Assembly: GCF_015752285.1 (NCBI RefSeq)
Contig: NZ_JADOUY010000008.1
Span: 44,164 to 108,163, forward strand
Length of the DNA stretch: 64,000 nt
Direction: 5' to 3'
Source: Mycetocola_A sp015752285
Lineage (GTDB): Bacteria; Actinomycetota; Actinomycetes; Actinomycetales; Microbacteriaceae
Positions 34,317 through 43,338 of the stretch are shown here, piece by piece. A program made the position numbers and the translations under genes. Numbering within the stretch: position 1 is the first letter of the stretch; every line of letters starts with the position of its first letter. The notes under the pieces were generated by a model, which was not told where the DNA came from, did not search any database, and saw only the letters and a list, made by a program, of their open reading frames with translations.

Positions 34317-35542
34317 GCGCCTCGCCGAAGGATCGCCGCCGGGTTGATGCCGGCGTTCTCGAACTTGACGACGCGAGTGGGATGGCTCCCGGTCGGTTCA
34401 AGGAGCCCGTCGCGGAGCGCGAACAGCACACTCGCCTCGATCACCGGCCCGTTCAGGGCGCCGCTCGGTGCGACGATCTGCGTCACCCGGCGGAACCCGC
34501 CGCGGTCCATTTCGCAGTGGACGACGACATCGATGCACCCGGCGACCGTCGGCTGCACGAAAGAGGAATCGATGTTGCGCCCCGCGAGCAAGGGAAGCGT
34601 TGACAGCTTCACGAGAGCGTCTCGAGCGGAGTTGGCGTGAATCGAGCACATCCCCGGAACCCCACTGTTGAGTGCGATGAGGAGGTCGAGACTCTCCGCC
34701 TCACGCACCTCCCCGACGATCAACCGGTCAGGGCGCATCCGCAGCGCCTCCTTGATCAGCCGCCTCAGGGTGATCTCCCCGGTGCCCTCGAGGCTGGGCT
34801 GACGGCACTGCATCGCGACCACGTCGCCGGCGGCGAGGTCGAGCTCGAAGGTCTCCTCGACGGTGACGATGCGTTCGTTGCTGCGCACGCTCGACAGCAG
34901 AGCGCCAAGCAAAGTCGTCTTGCCAGCCTGGGTGGCACCGGAGATGAGGATGTTCTGCCCGGCCAGCACGCAGCAACGCAGGTATTCGGCCGCCTGCACG
35001 CTCAGCGAACCGTTGGAGACGAGGCTCGTGAGGTCGCGAACCTGCCGACTGAACTTGCGGATGTTGACCGCCATGTGCCGCCGCGTCACGTCCGGGATCA
35101 CGACGTGCAGGCGTGACCCATCGGGCAGTGAGGCGTCGACGAACGGCGAACTGAGGTCGACGCGACGGCCGGTGCTCTGCAGCATCCGTTCGACCAGATC
35201 GCGGACCCCGGATTCGGTCAGAACGGTGTTCGTCAGTTCGGGGATGCCGTTCCGTGCGACGAATACGCGGGTGGGCGCGTTGATCCAGATCTCTTCGATA
35301 CCGGGGTCGTCCAGGTACGGCTGAATCGGTCCGAATCCGGTGAGCGACGCAACCACCTCGCGCTCGGTCGCGCGCTCATCGGTGAGCAGTGGGAGGGTGC
35401 TGCCGAGCGCTCGTTCGCTATAGCGACGGACCTCTTCGCGTGCATAGTCCTCGGCGAGCCCGAGCGAACCGGCAAGGTCGACGCCTTCCCGTGTCACCCG
35501 GTCGCGCACGCGGCCGGTGATGATCTCTGTCGCCGACGTCAT
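34313..35542 (-). CDS. tadA: TadA/CpaF-type pilus assembly ATPase
   Basis: 409-residue hexameric ATPase of the type II/IV secretion family. Walker A is GATQAGKTT, the Asp box is VTVEETFELDL, Walker B LIVGEVREAESLDLLIALNSG and the His box MCSIHANSARDAL. The N-terminal YLDDPGIEEIWINAPTRVFVARNG is the CpaF N-domain. It powers assembly of Flp/Tad pili. First gene of a seven-gene, mostly overlapping operon; no TadZ/Ssd or prepilin peptidase gene lies in the window. Confidence 0.93.
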   Translation of the reverse strand: MTSATEIITGRVRDRVTREGVDLAGSLGLAEDYAREEVRRYSERALGSTLPLLTDERATEREVVASLTGFGPIQPYLDDPGIEEIWINAPTRVFVARNGIPELTNTVLTESGVRDLVERMLQSTGRRVDLSSPFVDASLPDGSRLHVVIPDVTRRHMAVNIRKFSRQVRDLTSLVSNGSLSVQAAEYLRCCVLAGQNILISGATQAGKTTLLGALLSSVRSNERIVTVEETFELDLAAGDVVAMQCRQPSLEGTGEITLRRLIKEALRMRPDRLIVGEVREAESLDLLIALNSGVPGMCSIHANSARDALVKLSTLPLLAGRNIDSSFVQPTVAGCIDVVVHCEMDRGGFRRVTQIVAPSGALNGPVIEASVLFALRDGLLEPTGSHPTRVVKFENAGINPAAILRRGA

Positions 35543-35660
35543 TGCAGAAGTCTGCCGAAAAGCATCCGGGGTCCGTGCGCGTTATCCACAGCCTCGGTGC
35601 CCCGCCCCAGTACTGGGTCACAGGATGCTGGGAATGCTGCCCCTAAACTGGTATTTGTTC

Positions 35661-35742
35661 GCGGGAGTGGTGAAATTGGCAGACACGCAGGATTTAGGTT
35701 CCTGTGCTTTCGAGCGTGTGGGTTCAAGTCCCACCTTCCGCA
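35661..35742 (+). tRNA. tRNA-Leu (TAG anticodon)
   Basis: Class II tRNA: acceptor GCGGGAG pairing with CTTCCGC (one G-U), long variable arm TGCTTTCGAGCG, T arm GGTTCAAGTCC, anticodon loop TTTAGGT. CCA not encoded. TAAACT at 35644-35649 is a plausible -10. Confidence 0.96.
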
Positions 35743-35796
35743 CGATCTGATGGCCGACCGGCCCTGACGACCACCGAACTATCGGAGTAGTTGCGC

Positions 35797-36537
35797 ATGA
35801 TCCACACCGGGCTCATCCCCTGGCTCGACCCAGCGACCATCATCGACGGTGCCGGACCATGGGCGCTGCTCGTGATCTGCCTGATCGTGTTCGCCGAGAC
35901 CGGGCTCCTCGTCGGCTTCCTGCTCCCTGGTGACACGCTGCTCGTCATCACCGGCATCTTCACCTTCGGCGGCATCATCAACATCGACATCTGGTGGGTC
36001 GCCCTCGCCATCGGGTTGGCGGCGTTCCTCGGCGGTGAGGTCGGCTATCTGATCGGCCATAAAGCGGGGCCGCGCATTTTCGAGCGCAAGGAATCCGGCA
36101 TCTTCAGCATCGAGAACGTGAAGCGCACCAACGCGTTCTTCGAAAAGTTCGGCGGTATCGCCGTCATCCTCGCGCGGTTCGTTCCGATCATTCGTACGTT
36201 CGCACCGGTCGCTGCAGGCGTCGGCCACATGAACTACAAGAAGTACACGCTCTACAACCTCATTGGTGCCCTGATCTGGGGCGCAGGGCTCACATACTTC
36301 GGCTACCTTCTCGGGTACATCCCGCCGGTGGCTGCGTTCGTGCAGGAATATATCGACGTCATCCTCATCGGCGCCGTGGTCCTCACTCTCATCCCCACGA
36401 TCTGGCACTACATCCAGTCAAGCCGCAAGGCGAAGCGCGCCGCGGCCGAGGGTGAGGATGTCATCACCGACGACGACGAAGCACGCCAGATGGTGCTCGA
36501 CGCCGAGGCGTTTGACCAGAAGCCCGACCACCACTAG
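35797..36537 (+). CDS. DedA-family membrane protein
   Basis: 246-residue polytopic protein. The DedA/VTT core is present: FAETGLLVGFLLPGDTLLVITG, then GGEVGYLIGHKAGPRIFERKE, FEKFGGIAVILARFVPIIRTFAPVAAGVGHMNY, and GALIWGAGLTYFGYLLGYI. The conserved acidic and Arg residues of the family are kept (E in FAETG, R in ARFVPIIRTF). DedA proteins flip undecaprenyl-phosphate or other anionic lipids and support membrane energetics. ATG 35797 has CGGAG nine bases upstream. Confidence 0.92.
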   Translation: MIHTGLIPWLDPATIIDGAGPWALLVICLIVFAETGLLVGFLLPGDTLLVITGIFTFGGIINIDIWWVALAIGLAAFLGGEVGYLIGHKAGPRIFERKESGIFSIENVKRTNAFFEKFGGIAVILARFVPIIRTFAPVAAGVGHMNYKKYTLYNLIGALIWGAGLTYFGYLLGYIPPVAAFVQEYIDVILIGAVVLTLIPTIWHYIQSSRKAKRAAAEGEDVITDDDEARQMVLDAEAFDQKPDHH

Positions 36538-36570
36538 CCGCAGAGCGCAGCCGGCATCGCTCGCGCGTCG

Positions 36571-37479
36571 TCAGGAATGACGCGGATGCTCGTGCCCGGC
36601 GTGTTTTGCCGGCTCGAGCTGGAACGTCGAATGCTCGACATCGAAATGCTCGGCGAGGCACTCAGACAGGGTGTCGAGCATCTCGCCTGCGCGACCCTCG
36701 CTGAAGACTGCCGGTTCGACGACGACGTGCGCGGTGAAGACATGCTCCCCTGTCGTGATCGACCAGACGTGCACGTCGTGCACGTCGATTACACCTTCGG
36801 CACCCCGGATGTGCGTGCGGATGAGTTCGACATCCGTCTCGGGAGGCGATGATTCGTTGAGCACGCGCCAGACGTCACGCAGCAGCAGCCACGCCCGGGG
36901 AAGGATGCCTGCGGCGATGACGAGCGAGGCGATGGCATCGACCTGCACGAACCCGGTGAGCAGAATGATGACGGCTGCGACGATCACTCCGACCGAACCG
37001 AGGAGATCGCCGAGCACCTCGAGGTAGGCACCGCGCATATTGATCGACGTCTTCGCCGAGCTGCGGAGGATCACCATCGACACGGCGTTGGCGATCAGGC
37101 CGATCACAGCCACAACGAGCATCGGCGCCCCGAGCACCTCGACGTCCCCAGGGTCGAGCAGTCGCGACACGCCGGTGACCGCGATCGACACCGCCACCGC
37201 TGCGAGAATGAGCCCGTTCGCGAGGGCACCGAGCACCTCCACCCGACGATAGCCGTAGGTGTGGCGCTCCGTCGCCGGCCGTGCGGCGATGCTCAAGGCG
37301 ACGAGGGCGATCGTGAGACCGGTGAGGTCGCTGAACATGTGGCCGGCGTCGGCCAGCAGGGCGAGCGATCCGGTGAGGATGCCGCCGATCACCTCGGCGA
37401 TGAGAACGACGGCAACGATGAGGATGACGAGCACCAGCTTGCGCCGGTTCGTCGTGTGGGTCGCGTGATCGTGTGCCAT
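36571..37479 (-). CDS. Cation diffusion facilitator (Zn2+/Co2+ exporter)
   Basis: 302-residue CDF antiporter with six TM segments. The HDxxD-type metal sites are seen as ADAGHMFSDLTG in TM2 and EVLGDLLGSVGVI in TM5. His-rich N- and C-termini (MAHDHATHTTN; HAGHEHPRHS) bind metal. The C-terminal cytoplasmic domain reads IDVHDVHVWSITTGEHVFTAHVVV, typical of CzcD/ZitB-type exporters. Probably zinc efflux. Confidence 0.92.
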   Translation of the reverse strand: MAHDHATHTTNRRKLVLVILIVAVVLIAEVIGGILTGSLALLADAGHMFSDLTGLTIALVALSIAARPATERHTYGYRRVEVLGALANGLILAAVAVSIAVTGVSRLLDPGDVEVLGAPMLVVAVIGLIANAVSMVILRSSAKTSINMRGAYLEVLGDLLGSVGVIVAAVIILLTGFVQVDAIASLVIAAGILPRAWLLLRDVWRVLNESSPPETDVELIRTHIRGAEGVIDVHDVHVWSITTGEHVFTAHVVVEPAVFSEGRAGEMLDTLSECLAEHFDVEHSTFQLEPAKHAGHEHPRHS

Positions 37480-37555
37480 GTCACTCCAACGCTAATCCCC
37501 CGCAATGCCGGATGACCACCTGCGCACGCTGATAGGAATGATCGCCGTTCTCAGT

Positions 37556-37690
37556 GCCGTGCCGCACCTTCAGGAGATGCCCGCACCTTCGGTGTTCAGG
37601 AGATGCCTCCAAGTTCAGGAGATCCAGACGACGCGCCGTACTGAGAGCGCTCCCTCTCGGCGTGTCGCAGTGGATCTCCTGAAATTGGAG
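37556..37690. repeat. Intergenic repeat element with TTCAGGAGAT units
   Basis: Four copies of the core TTCAGGAGAT: direct copies at about 37569, 37595 and 37614, and an inverted copy (ATCTCCTGAA) at 37673-37682. The third and the inverted copy form arms TTCAGGAGATCCA that could pair across about 45 bp. It occupies the middle of a 346-bp gap that otherwise shows no gene. Probably a dispersed, REP-like intergenic element. Confidence 0.6.
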
Positions 37691-37825
37691 CGAAGTCCGG
37701 GCCCCTGATGAAAACGACGAAAAGTAGGTCTACATGTTCATGGGCCATCGCGATCGACGTACCACGGAGTTCACGCGGGTGACGGAGTCATCGAGTGATC
37801 GTCAGGGCCAGGCGTCAGGGCCAGG

Positions 37826-38845
37826 TCAACGCCATCCTGCTGCAGGCGCCACGTCTTTCACGATGGATTCCAGGAGCGATGCACAAAAGGCCACCCCGAG
37901 CTGATTGGGCACCGTGATGAGCAGGGTGTCGGCCTCGGCGACAGCCTCGTCCTGCGCGAGCTCTGCGGCGATGACATCCGGCTCGCCGACGTAGCTTCGG
38001 CCGAACCTCGCCAGTCCCCCGTCGAGCACTCCGACCTGGTCGCGCGACTCCGCCTGCGCTCGGAGACCGAAGTAGTGCCTGGTTTCGTCGTCGATGAGCG
38101 GAATGATGCTCCGGCTGACCGAGACGCGAGGCTCGCGAGCGTGACCTGCTGTCTGCCACGCGTCCCGGAACATCCGGATCTGTTCGGCCTGAAGCTCGTC
38201 GAACGGCACCCCGGTGTCCTCGGTCAGGAGCGTGGAACTCATCAGATTCATCCCCTGCTCCGCAGCCCACACGGCCGTGGCTCGAGACCCCGCACCCCAC
38301 CAGATGCGATCAGGCAGGCCCTCCGACCGCGGCTCGATCGCGAGCGGCTGCTCGACACCGGTCATTCTTGGATTCGACCGGGCAACACCCGTGCCGGCGA
38401 TGGCCGACCGGAACAGATCGGTGTGCTCGCGAGCGAGATCGGCATCCGTCTCGCCTTCCGCCGGAACGAAGCCGAACGACTCAGAGCCGCGCATCGCCGT
38501 TTCGGGTGACCCTCTGCTGAGCCCGAGCTGCAGCCGTCCGCCGCTGATGAGGTCGGCCGCCGCAGCCTCTTCGGCCATGTACAGCGGATTCTCGTAACGC
38601 ATGTCGATGACGCCGGTGCCGATCTCGATGCGCTTCGTCCGCGCGGCTATCGCCGCAAGCAACGGGAACGGGGATGCCAGCTGCCGGGCGAAATGATGCA
38701 CGCGAAAGTAGGCTCCGTCGACTCCGAGGTCCTCGGCTGCAATGGCCAGGTCGATCGATTGGAGGAGGGCGTCGCCGGCGGTGCGCACCTGCGACCCGGC
38801 AACGGGCTGCCAGTGGCCGAACGAGAGAAAACCGATTCCTGTCAT
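37826..38845 (-). CDS. LLM-class flavin-dependent oxidoreductase
   Basis: 339-residue bacterial-luciferase-like monooxygenase (TIM barrel, FMNH2/F420). Signature segments: IGFLSFGHWQPV, ERFHHFA-like VHHFARQLASPFPLLAAIAARTKRIEIGTGVIDMRYENPLYMAEEAAAADLISGGRLQLGLSRGSPE, and DRIWWGAGSRATAVWAAEQGMNLMSS. Substrate unknown. It stands alone, with gene-poor gaps on both sides. Confidence 0.88.
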   Translation of the reverse strand: MTGIGFLSFGHWQPVAGSQVRTAGDALLQSIDLAIAAEDLGVDGAYFRVHHFARQLASPFPLLAAIAARTKRIEIGTGVIDMRYENPLYMAEEAAAADLISGGRLQLGLSRGSPETAMRGSESFGFVPAEGETDADLAREHTDLFRSAIAGTGVARSNPRMTGVEQPLAIEPRSEGLPDRIWWGAGSRATAVWAAEQGMNLMSSTLLTEDTGVPFDELQAEQIRMFRDAWQTAGHAREPRVSVSRSIIPLIDDETRHYFGLRAQAESRDQVGVLDGGLARFGRSYVGEPDVIAAELAQDEAVAEADTLLITVPNQLGVAFCASLLESIVKDVAPAAGWR

Positions 38846-39339
38846 GGCACGTGCAGCGCACTGGAAGCCTGAGCTATTCCAACTGGCATCACCCGACCAC
38901 TACCGGCTGTCTCGTTCGGCCTGGCGTTCGGCGCCCTGCGCCTCGCGTTTCTGCCCTCCGGTGGTCTTCTGCTGCGAACGCGCACGGCCGCCGGAGGTCA
39001 CCGAGGCGTCGTCGATTCCGGATGCCTCCGGCCCGGTCGATCTGCCGGCTTGAATTCGCGCCAGCCGCTCGTCCTTGAGCTCCTCAGCCGCCACGTGCGC
39101 CACGCGGGCGAGTTCGGCGCCGATGATCGACAGGGCTTCCCCGAACACCTATGCCCGCGCGCGCCTTGTCGGACCCGAGCAACACACGGGAGTCCTCCAG
39201 TTCGCGGATCAGGTCAGCACCCACAGTTATTGGTCCATTTGGCGATGGTGGTGTGTCCGACCGCGGCGGTATGAAGCGCAGACCATTCCGGCCACCCGAT
39301 CGGAACCGGTGAAGACCGGTCAGACCGGGCGATTCGCTA
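38846..39339. other. Gene-poor stretch with a degraded minus-strand reading frame
   Basis: No intact gene is supported. On the minus strand two frames read coherently in turn: ADLIRELEDSRVLLGSDKA (about 39230-39160), then, after a frame change, EALSIIGAELARVAHVAAEE and a Lys/Arg/Gln-rich tail ending at 38900. Read together they look like one small helical protein broken by a frameshift near 39150. An unrelated frame ends KWTNNCGC just before it but has no start codon. Confidence 0.35.
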
Positions 39340-39945
39340 TCAGAGCAGGCTGCGGAGCGTCGGGATCAGATCGGCGAAAGCCCTCGCCCGGTGGCTGATC
39401 TGGTTCTTCACCTCGGGTGACAACTCAGCGGCAGAGATGTCGTACCCGTCCGGCACAAAGATCGGGTCGTAGCCGAAACCGTTCGCGCCGGAGGATGCTG
39501 CTGCGAGGTGACCGGGCCAGACGCCTTCAGACACGTGCTCGAAGCCACCGGCGCGCAGCGCTTCGGGCACCACGAGCGCGATGGTGCAGTGAAAGCGCGC
39601 CCCCCGGTGTTCCGCGGCGATGTCAGCGAGCTGCGCGAGGAGGAGATCGAGGTTGTCCCTGTCGCTGTGGCCGGGGCCCGACCAGCGCGCCGAGAAGATG
39701 CCCGGGGATCCCCCCAGCACGTCGACGGCGATACCGCTGTCATCCGCGAGAGCGATCCGCCCAGTGTGGGCGGCGGCGGTTCGAGCCTTGATCAGCGCGT
39801 TCGCGCTGAACGTGACGCCGTCCTCGACCGGCTCGGGCCCGTCGTACGCGACGACCGTGATCTCGGGCATTGCCGCCCCGAGGATCCGCTGGAACTCCTG
39901 CACCTTGTGCTGGTTGTGTGTCGCCAGCACGACCTCGAGACTCAT
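39340..39945 (-). CDS. rdgB: XTP/dITP diphosphatase (RdgB/HAM1 family)
   Basis: 201-residue house-cleaning pyrophosphatase that removes non-canonical purine NTPs (ITP, XTP). LATHNQHKVQEFQRIL at the N-terminus, TFSANALIKARTAA, and ALADDSGIAVDVLGGSPGIFSARWSG are the family blocks. The GFGYDPIFVPDG segment closes the active site. Its ATG overlaps the rph stop (ATGA), a common rph-rdgB arrangement. Confidence 0.95.
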   Translation of the reverse strand: MSLEVVLATHNQHKVQEFQRILGAAMPEITVVAYDGPEPVEDGVTFSANALIKARTAAAHTGRIALADDSGIAVDVLGGSPGIFSARWSGPGHSDRDNLDLLLAQLADIAAEHRGARFHCTIALVVPEALRAGGFEHVSEGVWPGHLAAASSGANGFGYDPIFVPDGYDISAAELSPEVKNQISHRARAFADLIPTLRSLL

Positions 39946-40685
39946 GCCGAGTCGCGGCCGAGAGCTGCGACCTGCATGGCAGTGAGATCGACAGCCCCGC
40001 CGAGAGCCAGGTCGAGCAGGGAATCCAGTTCGCGCCGGTCGAATGGTGCGCCCTCTGCGGTGCCCTGCACCTCGACGAAGAGGCCACGGCCGGTGACCAC
40101 AACGTTCATGTCGGTCTCAGCACGCACGTCTTCGACGTATGCGAGGTCAAGCATGGGCGCCCCGTCGATGATTCCGACCGAGACAGCGGCGACGCTGTCG
40201 ATGAGCGGTGTCGCCTTCTGACCGATGAACTTTTTCTCACGGGCCCATTCGATGGCATCCGCGAGGGCGACATACGCGCCGGTGATCGCAGCGGTGCGGG
40301 TGCCACCATCAGCCTGGAGAACATCACAGTCGATGACGATGGTGTTCTCACCGAGCGCCTTGGTGTCAATCACGGCGCGGAGGCTGCGGCCGATCAGCCG
40401 GGAGATCTCGTGGGTGCGGCCGCCGATCCTGCCCTTGACTGATTCGCGGTCCATCCTGCTGTTCGTCGAGCGTGGCAGCATCGAGTACTCGGCGGTGACC
40501 CAGCCTTTACCCTTGCCTGCCAGCCAGCGCGGAACGCCGTTCGTGAACGAAGCGGTACAGAGCACTTTGGTGTTGCCGAAGGAGATCAGCGCCGACCCCT
40601 CCGCCTGCGCACTCCAGCCGCGCTCGATCGTCACCTCGCGCAATTCGCTCGGGGTGCGGCCGTCTTTGCGGATGGTGTCGGTCAT
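39942..40685 (-). CDS. rph: Ribonuclease PH
   Basis: 247-residue phosphorolytic 3'-exonuclease that trims tRNA 3' ends. RKDGRTPSELREVTIERGW, GNTKVLCTASF, STNSRMDRESVKGRIGGRTHEISRLIGRSLRAV and the acidic DCDVLQADGGTRTAAITGAYVAL active-site block are all present. The C-terminal EVQGTAEGAPF is complete. Operon murI-rph-rdgB. Confidence 0.96.
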   Translation of the reverse strand: MTDTIRKDGRTPSELREVTIERGWSAQAEGSALISFGNTKVLCTASFTNGVPRWLAGKGKGWVTAEYSMLPRSTNSRMDRESVKGRIGGRTHEISRLIGRSLRAVIDTKALGENTIVIDCDVLQADGGTRTAAITGAYVALADAIEWAREKKFIGQKATPLIDSVAAVSVGIIDGAPMLDLAYVEDVRAETDMNVVVTGRGLFVEVQGTAEGAPFDRRELDSLLDLALGGAVDLTAMQVAALGRDSA

Positions 40686-40730
40686 GGGTTACTCCCTGGT
40701 GGGCGCCGGAAGGCGCGGGTGGCGGACGGG

Positions 40731-41579
40731 TTACAGGCTGGTGGAGGAAGAGGATGCTCGCAGGGCGGAGAGGTCGATGACCCCGGTCTGCACGAGGTCG
40801 ACGTGCGAAATCTCGCGGCCGATGAGCCGATGGGCGAGCTGGAGGAAGTCGTCTTCGCTTTCCCCCGTCGCCTCGTAGTGGTGCGCGGGTGCGTCTGGGC
40901 TCGTTCGTTCGAGGCCTCTCGACACCAGCTCACGGTAGACGTCGTTCGCCGTCTCGGTGTCGCTGGAGACGAGGGTGACGTCCGAGCCCATCACATACGA
41001 GATCGCGCCCTTGAGAAACGGGTAGTGGGTGCAGCCGAGCACGACGGTGTCGACGCCGGCGTCCTTGAGCGGCTGGAGGTACGCCTGCGCGGTCCTGAGT
41101 ACTTCCGGGCCGGTCGTGATGCCGCTCTCGACGAACTCCACGAACCGGGGGCAGGCCTGGGTGAACAATTCGAGATCGGGCGCGGCGGCGAATGCGTCTT
41201 CATATGCGCGCGAGTTGATGGTGCCGTCGGTGCCGATCACGCCGACGCGTCGATTGCGGGTGCTGCTGACGGCGGTGCGAACGGCCGGCTGGATCACTTC
41301 GATCACGGGCACCGAGTATCGCTCTCGAGCGTCGCGAAGCATGGCGGCGGATGCCGTATTGCACGCGATCACGATCATCTTGACGCCCTGCGCGACGAGG
41401 TCGTCGAGCACCTCGAGCGCGTACCGGCGCACATCGGCGATCGGCTTGGGACCGTACGGTGAGTGGGCGGTGTCGCCGATGTAGAGGATCTCTTCGTTGG
41501 GGAGCTGATCCTGGATCGCACGCGCCACGGTGAGCCCGCCGACGCCGGAGTCGAAGATCCCGATTGGCGCGTCATTCAC
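40731..41579 (-). CDS. murI: Glutamate racemase
   Basis: 282 residues; interconverts L- and D-glutamate for peptidoglycan. IGIFDSGVGGLTVARAI opens the protein. The two catalytic cysteines are in VIACNTASAAML and VLGCTHYPFLKG; DTAHSPYGPKP and the last His complete the site. A TAGGCT box ten bases before the ATG gives a very short leader. It leads into rph and rdgB on the same strand. Confidence 0.96.
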   Translation of the reverse strand: MNDAPIGIFDSGVGGLTVARAIQDQLPNEEILYIGDTAHSPYGPKPIADVRRYALEVLDDLVAQGVKMIVIACNTASAAMLRDARERYSVPVIEVIQPAVRTAVSSTRNRRVGVIGTDGTINSRAYEDAFAAAPDLELFTQACPRFVEFVESGITTGPEVLRTAQAYLQPLKDAGVDTVVLGCTHYPFLKGAISYVMGSDVTLVSSDTETANDVYRELVSRGLERTSPDAPAHHYEATGESEDDFLQLAHRLIGREISHVDLVQTGVIDLSALRASSSSTSL

Positions 41580-41630
41580 ACTCCCAGCCTACTCGCCGCA
41601 TCCCGCCGTCGAATTCGGTGTCGCCATCGC

Positions 41631-41636
41631 TAGGCT
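41631..41636 (+). promoter_or_regulatory. -10 box of the leaderless pncB transcript
   Basis: TAGGCT ends six bases before GTG 41643. No -35 is obvious. A second TAGGCT on the opposite strand nearby serves murI. Confidence 0.55.
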
Positions 41637-41642
41637 GACGGG

Positions 41643-42974
41643 GTGAACTCAACGCCGTTCCCGCGCTCGACCGCGCTGCACACCGACCGCTACGAGCTGA
41701 CCATGGTCGATGCGGCCATCCAGCACGGAACCGCAGACACCGAGTGCATGTTCGAGGTCTTCGCCCGCAGGCTTCCCGGCGCGCGGCGGTACGGCATCGT
41801 CGCAGGCACCGGGCGGTTGCTCGACCTCATCCGCGACTTCCGTTTCGAGAACACCGAACTCGATTGGCTGCGCGACAACGACATCGTCACAACTCGCACC
41901 CTCGACTGGCTCGCCGACTACCGGTTCTCTGGCAGCATCTGGGGGTATCGCGAGGGTGAGGCCTACTTCCCCAATTCCCCGATCCTCATCGTCGAATCGA
42001 GCTTTGCCGAGGGTGTCCTGCTCGAGACTCTCGCGCTCAGTGTGCTCAATTACGACAGCGCGGTTGCGAATGCGGCAACCCGCATGGTGACGGCAGCGCG
42101 GGGTCGCCCCCTCGCGGAGATGGGCTCGCGACGAGCCAACGAGCACAGCGCCGTCGCTGCCGCGCGTGCCGCATACATCGCTGGCTTCGGCGCGACGAGC
42201 AATCTGGAGGCCGGACGCACCTGGGGAATCCCGACCATGGGCACGGCAGCACACGCGTTTACGCTGCTCCACGAATCAGAGGACGATGCGTTCCGCGCCC
42301 AGGTGGCAGCCGTCGGATCGGGAACGACGTTGCTCGTCGACACCTACGACGTGATGGAAGGCGTCCGCGCTGCCGTCCGGGCCGCCGGAACCGAGCTCGG
42401 GGCCGTCCGCCTCGACTCGGGTGATCTCCCCACCCTCGTCGTCGAGGTCCGCGAGCTGCTCGACTCCCTCGGGGCGACCGGCACGAAGATCACCGTCACC
42501 AACGACCTCGATGAGCACGCCATCGCCACACTCGCAGCCGTTCCGGTGGACTCGTACGGAGTGGGAACATCCGTCGTCACCGGGTCGGGCTCCCCCGCCG
42601 CAGGCATGGTCTACAAACTTGTCGCTCGCCGCGGTACGGACGGCGACTGGGTGTCTGTTGCGAAGAAATCACCGGACAAGGTGAGCGTGGGTGGCCGCAA
42701 GTTCCCGGTGCGTCGCCTCAACGCAGCAAACGTCGCGGTGGAAGAGCTTATATACGTCGGAGACGGACCTGAGACGAGCGATCAGCACGCGACCTCAGAG
42801 CGGCCCCTACTCGTCCAGCTCATCGACCAAGGCGCGATCGACACCCGGTTCACCGGCGCGGAAGGAACGCGACGCGCCCGTGATCATCGCGCTCGCATCC
42901 TCGCGGAACTGCCGGCAGACGCGTCGCGGCTGGGTCGCGGAGATCCGACGCTGCCGACGACCTTCCGCAGCTGA
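41643..42974 (+). CDS. pncB: Nicotinate phosphoribosyltransferase
   Basis: 443-residue enzyme of NAD salvage (Preiss-Handler pathway). N-terminal LHTDRYELTMVDAAIQHG, EMGSRRANEHSAVAAARAAYIAGFGATSN, the phosphorylated His in TMGTAAHAFTLLHES, and VRLDSGDLPTLVVEVRELLDSLGA for ribose-phosphate binding. The C-terminal GVGTSVVTGSGSPAAGMVYKLV is intact. GTG start is leaderless. Confidence 0.95.
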   Translation: MNSTPFPRSTALHTDRYELTMVDAAIQHGTADTECMFEVFARRLPGARRYGIVAGTGRLLDLIRDFRFENTELDWLRDNDIVTTRTLDWLADYRFSGSIWGYREGEAYFPNSPILIVESSFAEGVLLETLALSVLNYDSAVANAATRMVTAARGRPLAEMGSRRANEHSAVAAARAAYIAGFGATSNLEAGRTWGIPTMGTAAHAFTLLHESEDDAFRAQVAAVGSGTTLLVDTYDVMEGVRAAVRAAGTELGAVRLDSGDLPTLVVEVRELLDSLGATGTKITVTNDLDEHAIATLAAVPVDSYGVGTSVVTGSGSPAAGMVYKLVARRGTDGDWVSVAKKSPDKVSVGGRKFPVRRLNAANVAVEELIYVGDGPETSDQHATSERPLLVQLIDQGAIDTRFTGAEGTRRARDHRARILAELPADASRLGRGDPTLPTTFRS

Positions 42975-42981
42975 GAACCCG

Positions 42982-43272
42982 TTACTCGGACTTCATCTTC
43001 TCGTAGATGGCCTTGCAGCTCGGGCAGACCGGGAACTTCTCCGGGTCACGGCCGGGCGTCCACTTCTTGCCGCACAATGCTTTGACCGGCTTGCCGCTCA
43101 TTGCGGACTCGAGGATCTTGTCCTTCTTCACGTAGTGCGAGAAGCGCTCGTGGTCGCCGGGCTCGACGCCCTCGTTGTTGAGGAGCTCTTCGAGCTCGCG
43201 GTCCAGGACCGAAGTTCCACCGGCATCCGAAGGGGAACCGGGATCTGCGATGCTCAGGCGTACGTCAATCAT
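42982..43272 (-). CDS. DUF3039 protein, small zinc-binding
   Basis: 96 residues, matching the actinobacterial DUF3039 family: TSVLDRELEELLNNEGVEPGDHERFSHYVKKDKILESAM, then KALCGKKWTPGRDPEKFPVCPSCKAIYEKM. The Cys in ALCGKKW, the two Cys of CPSC and a nearby His form a probable zinc ribbon. It is convergent with pncB, seven bases apart. Function unknown; likely an RNA- or protein-binding housekeeping factor. Confidence 0.9.
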   Translation of the reverse strand: MIDVRLSIADPGSPSDAGGTSVLDRELEELLNNEGVEPGDHERFSHYVKKDKILESAMSGKPVKALCGKKWTPGRDPEKFPVCPSCKAIYEKMKSE

Positions 43273-43338
43273 GGGTCGATTCTACCCGCGTCCCTCGCCG
43301 ACGTGACCCTGTCCCCCGGATTCCGCCGTCTGCTCGGC

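Noticed and set aside
39165..39340. Minus-strand frame ending in KWTNNCGC, resembling a lanthipeptide-like C-terminus
   Set aside because: No start codon in the frame after the rdgB stop, and no modification or transport genes nearby.
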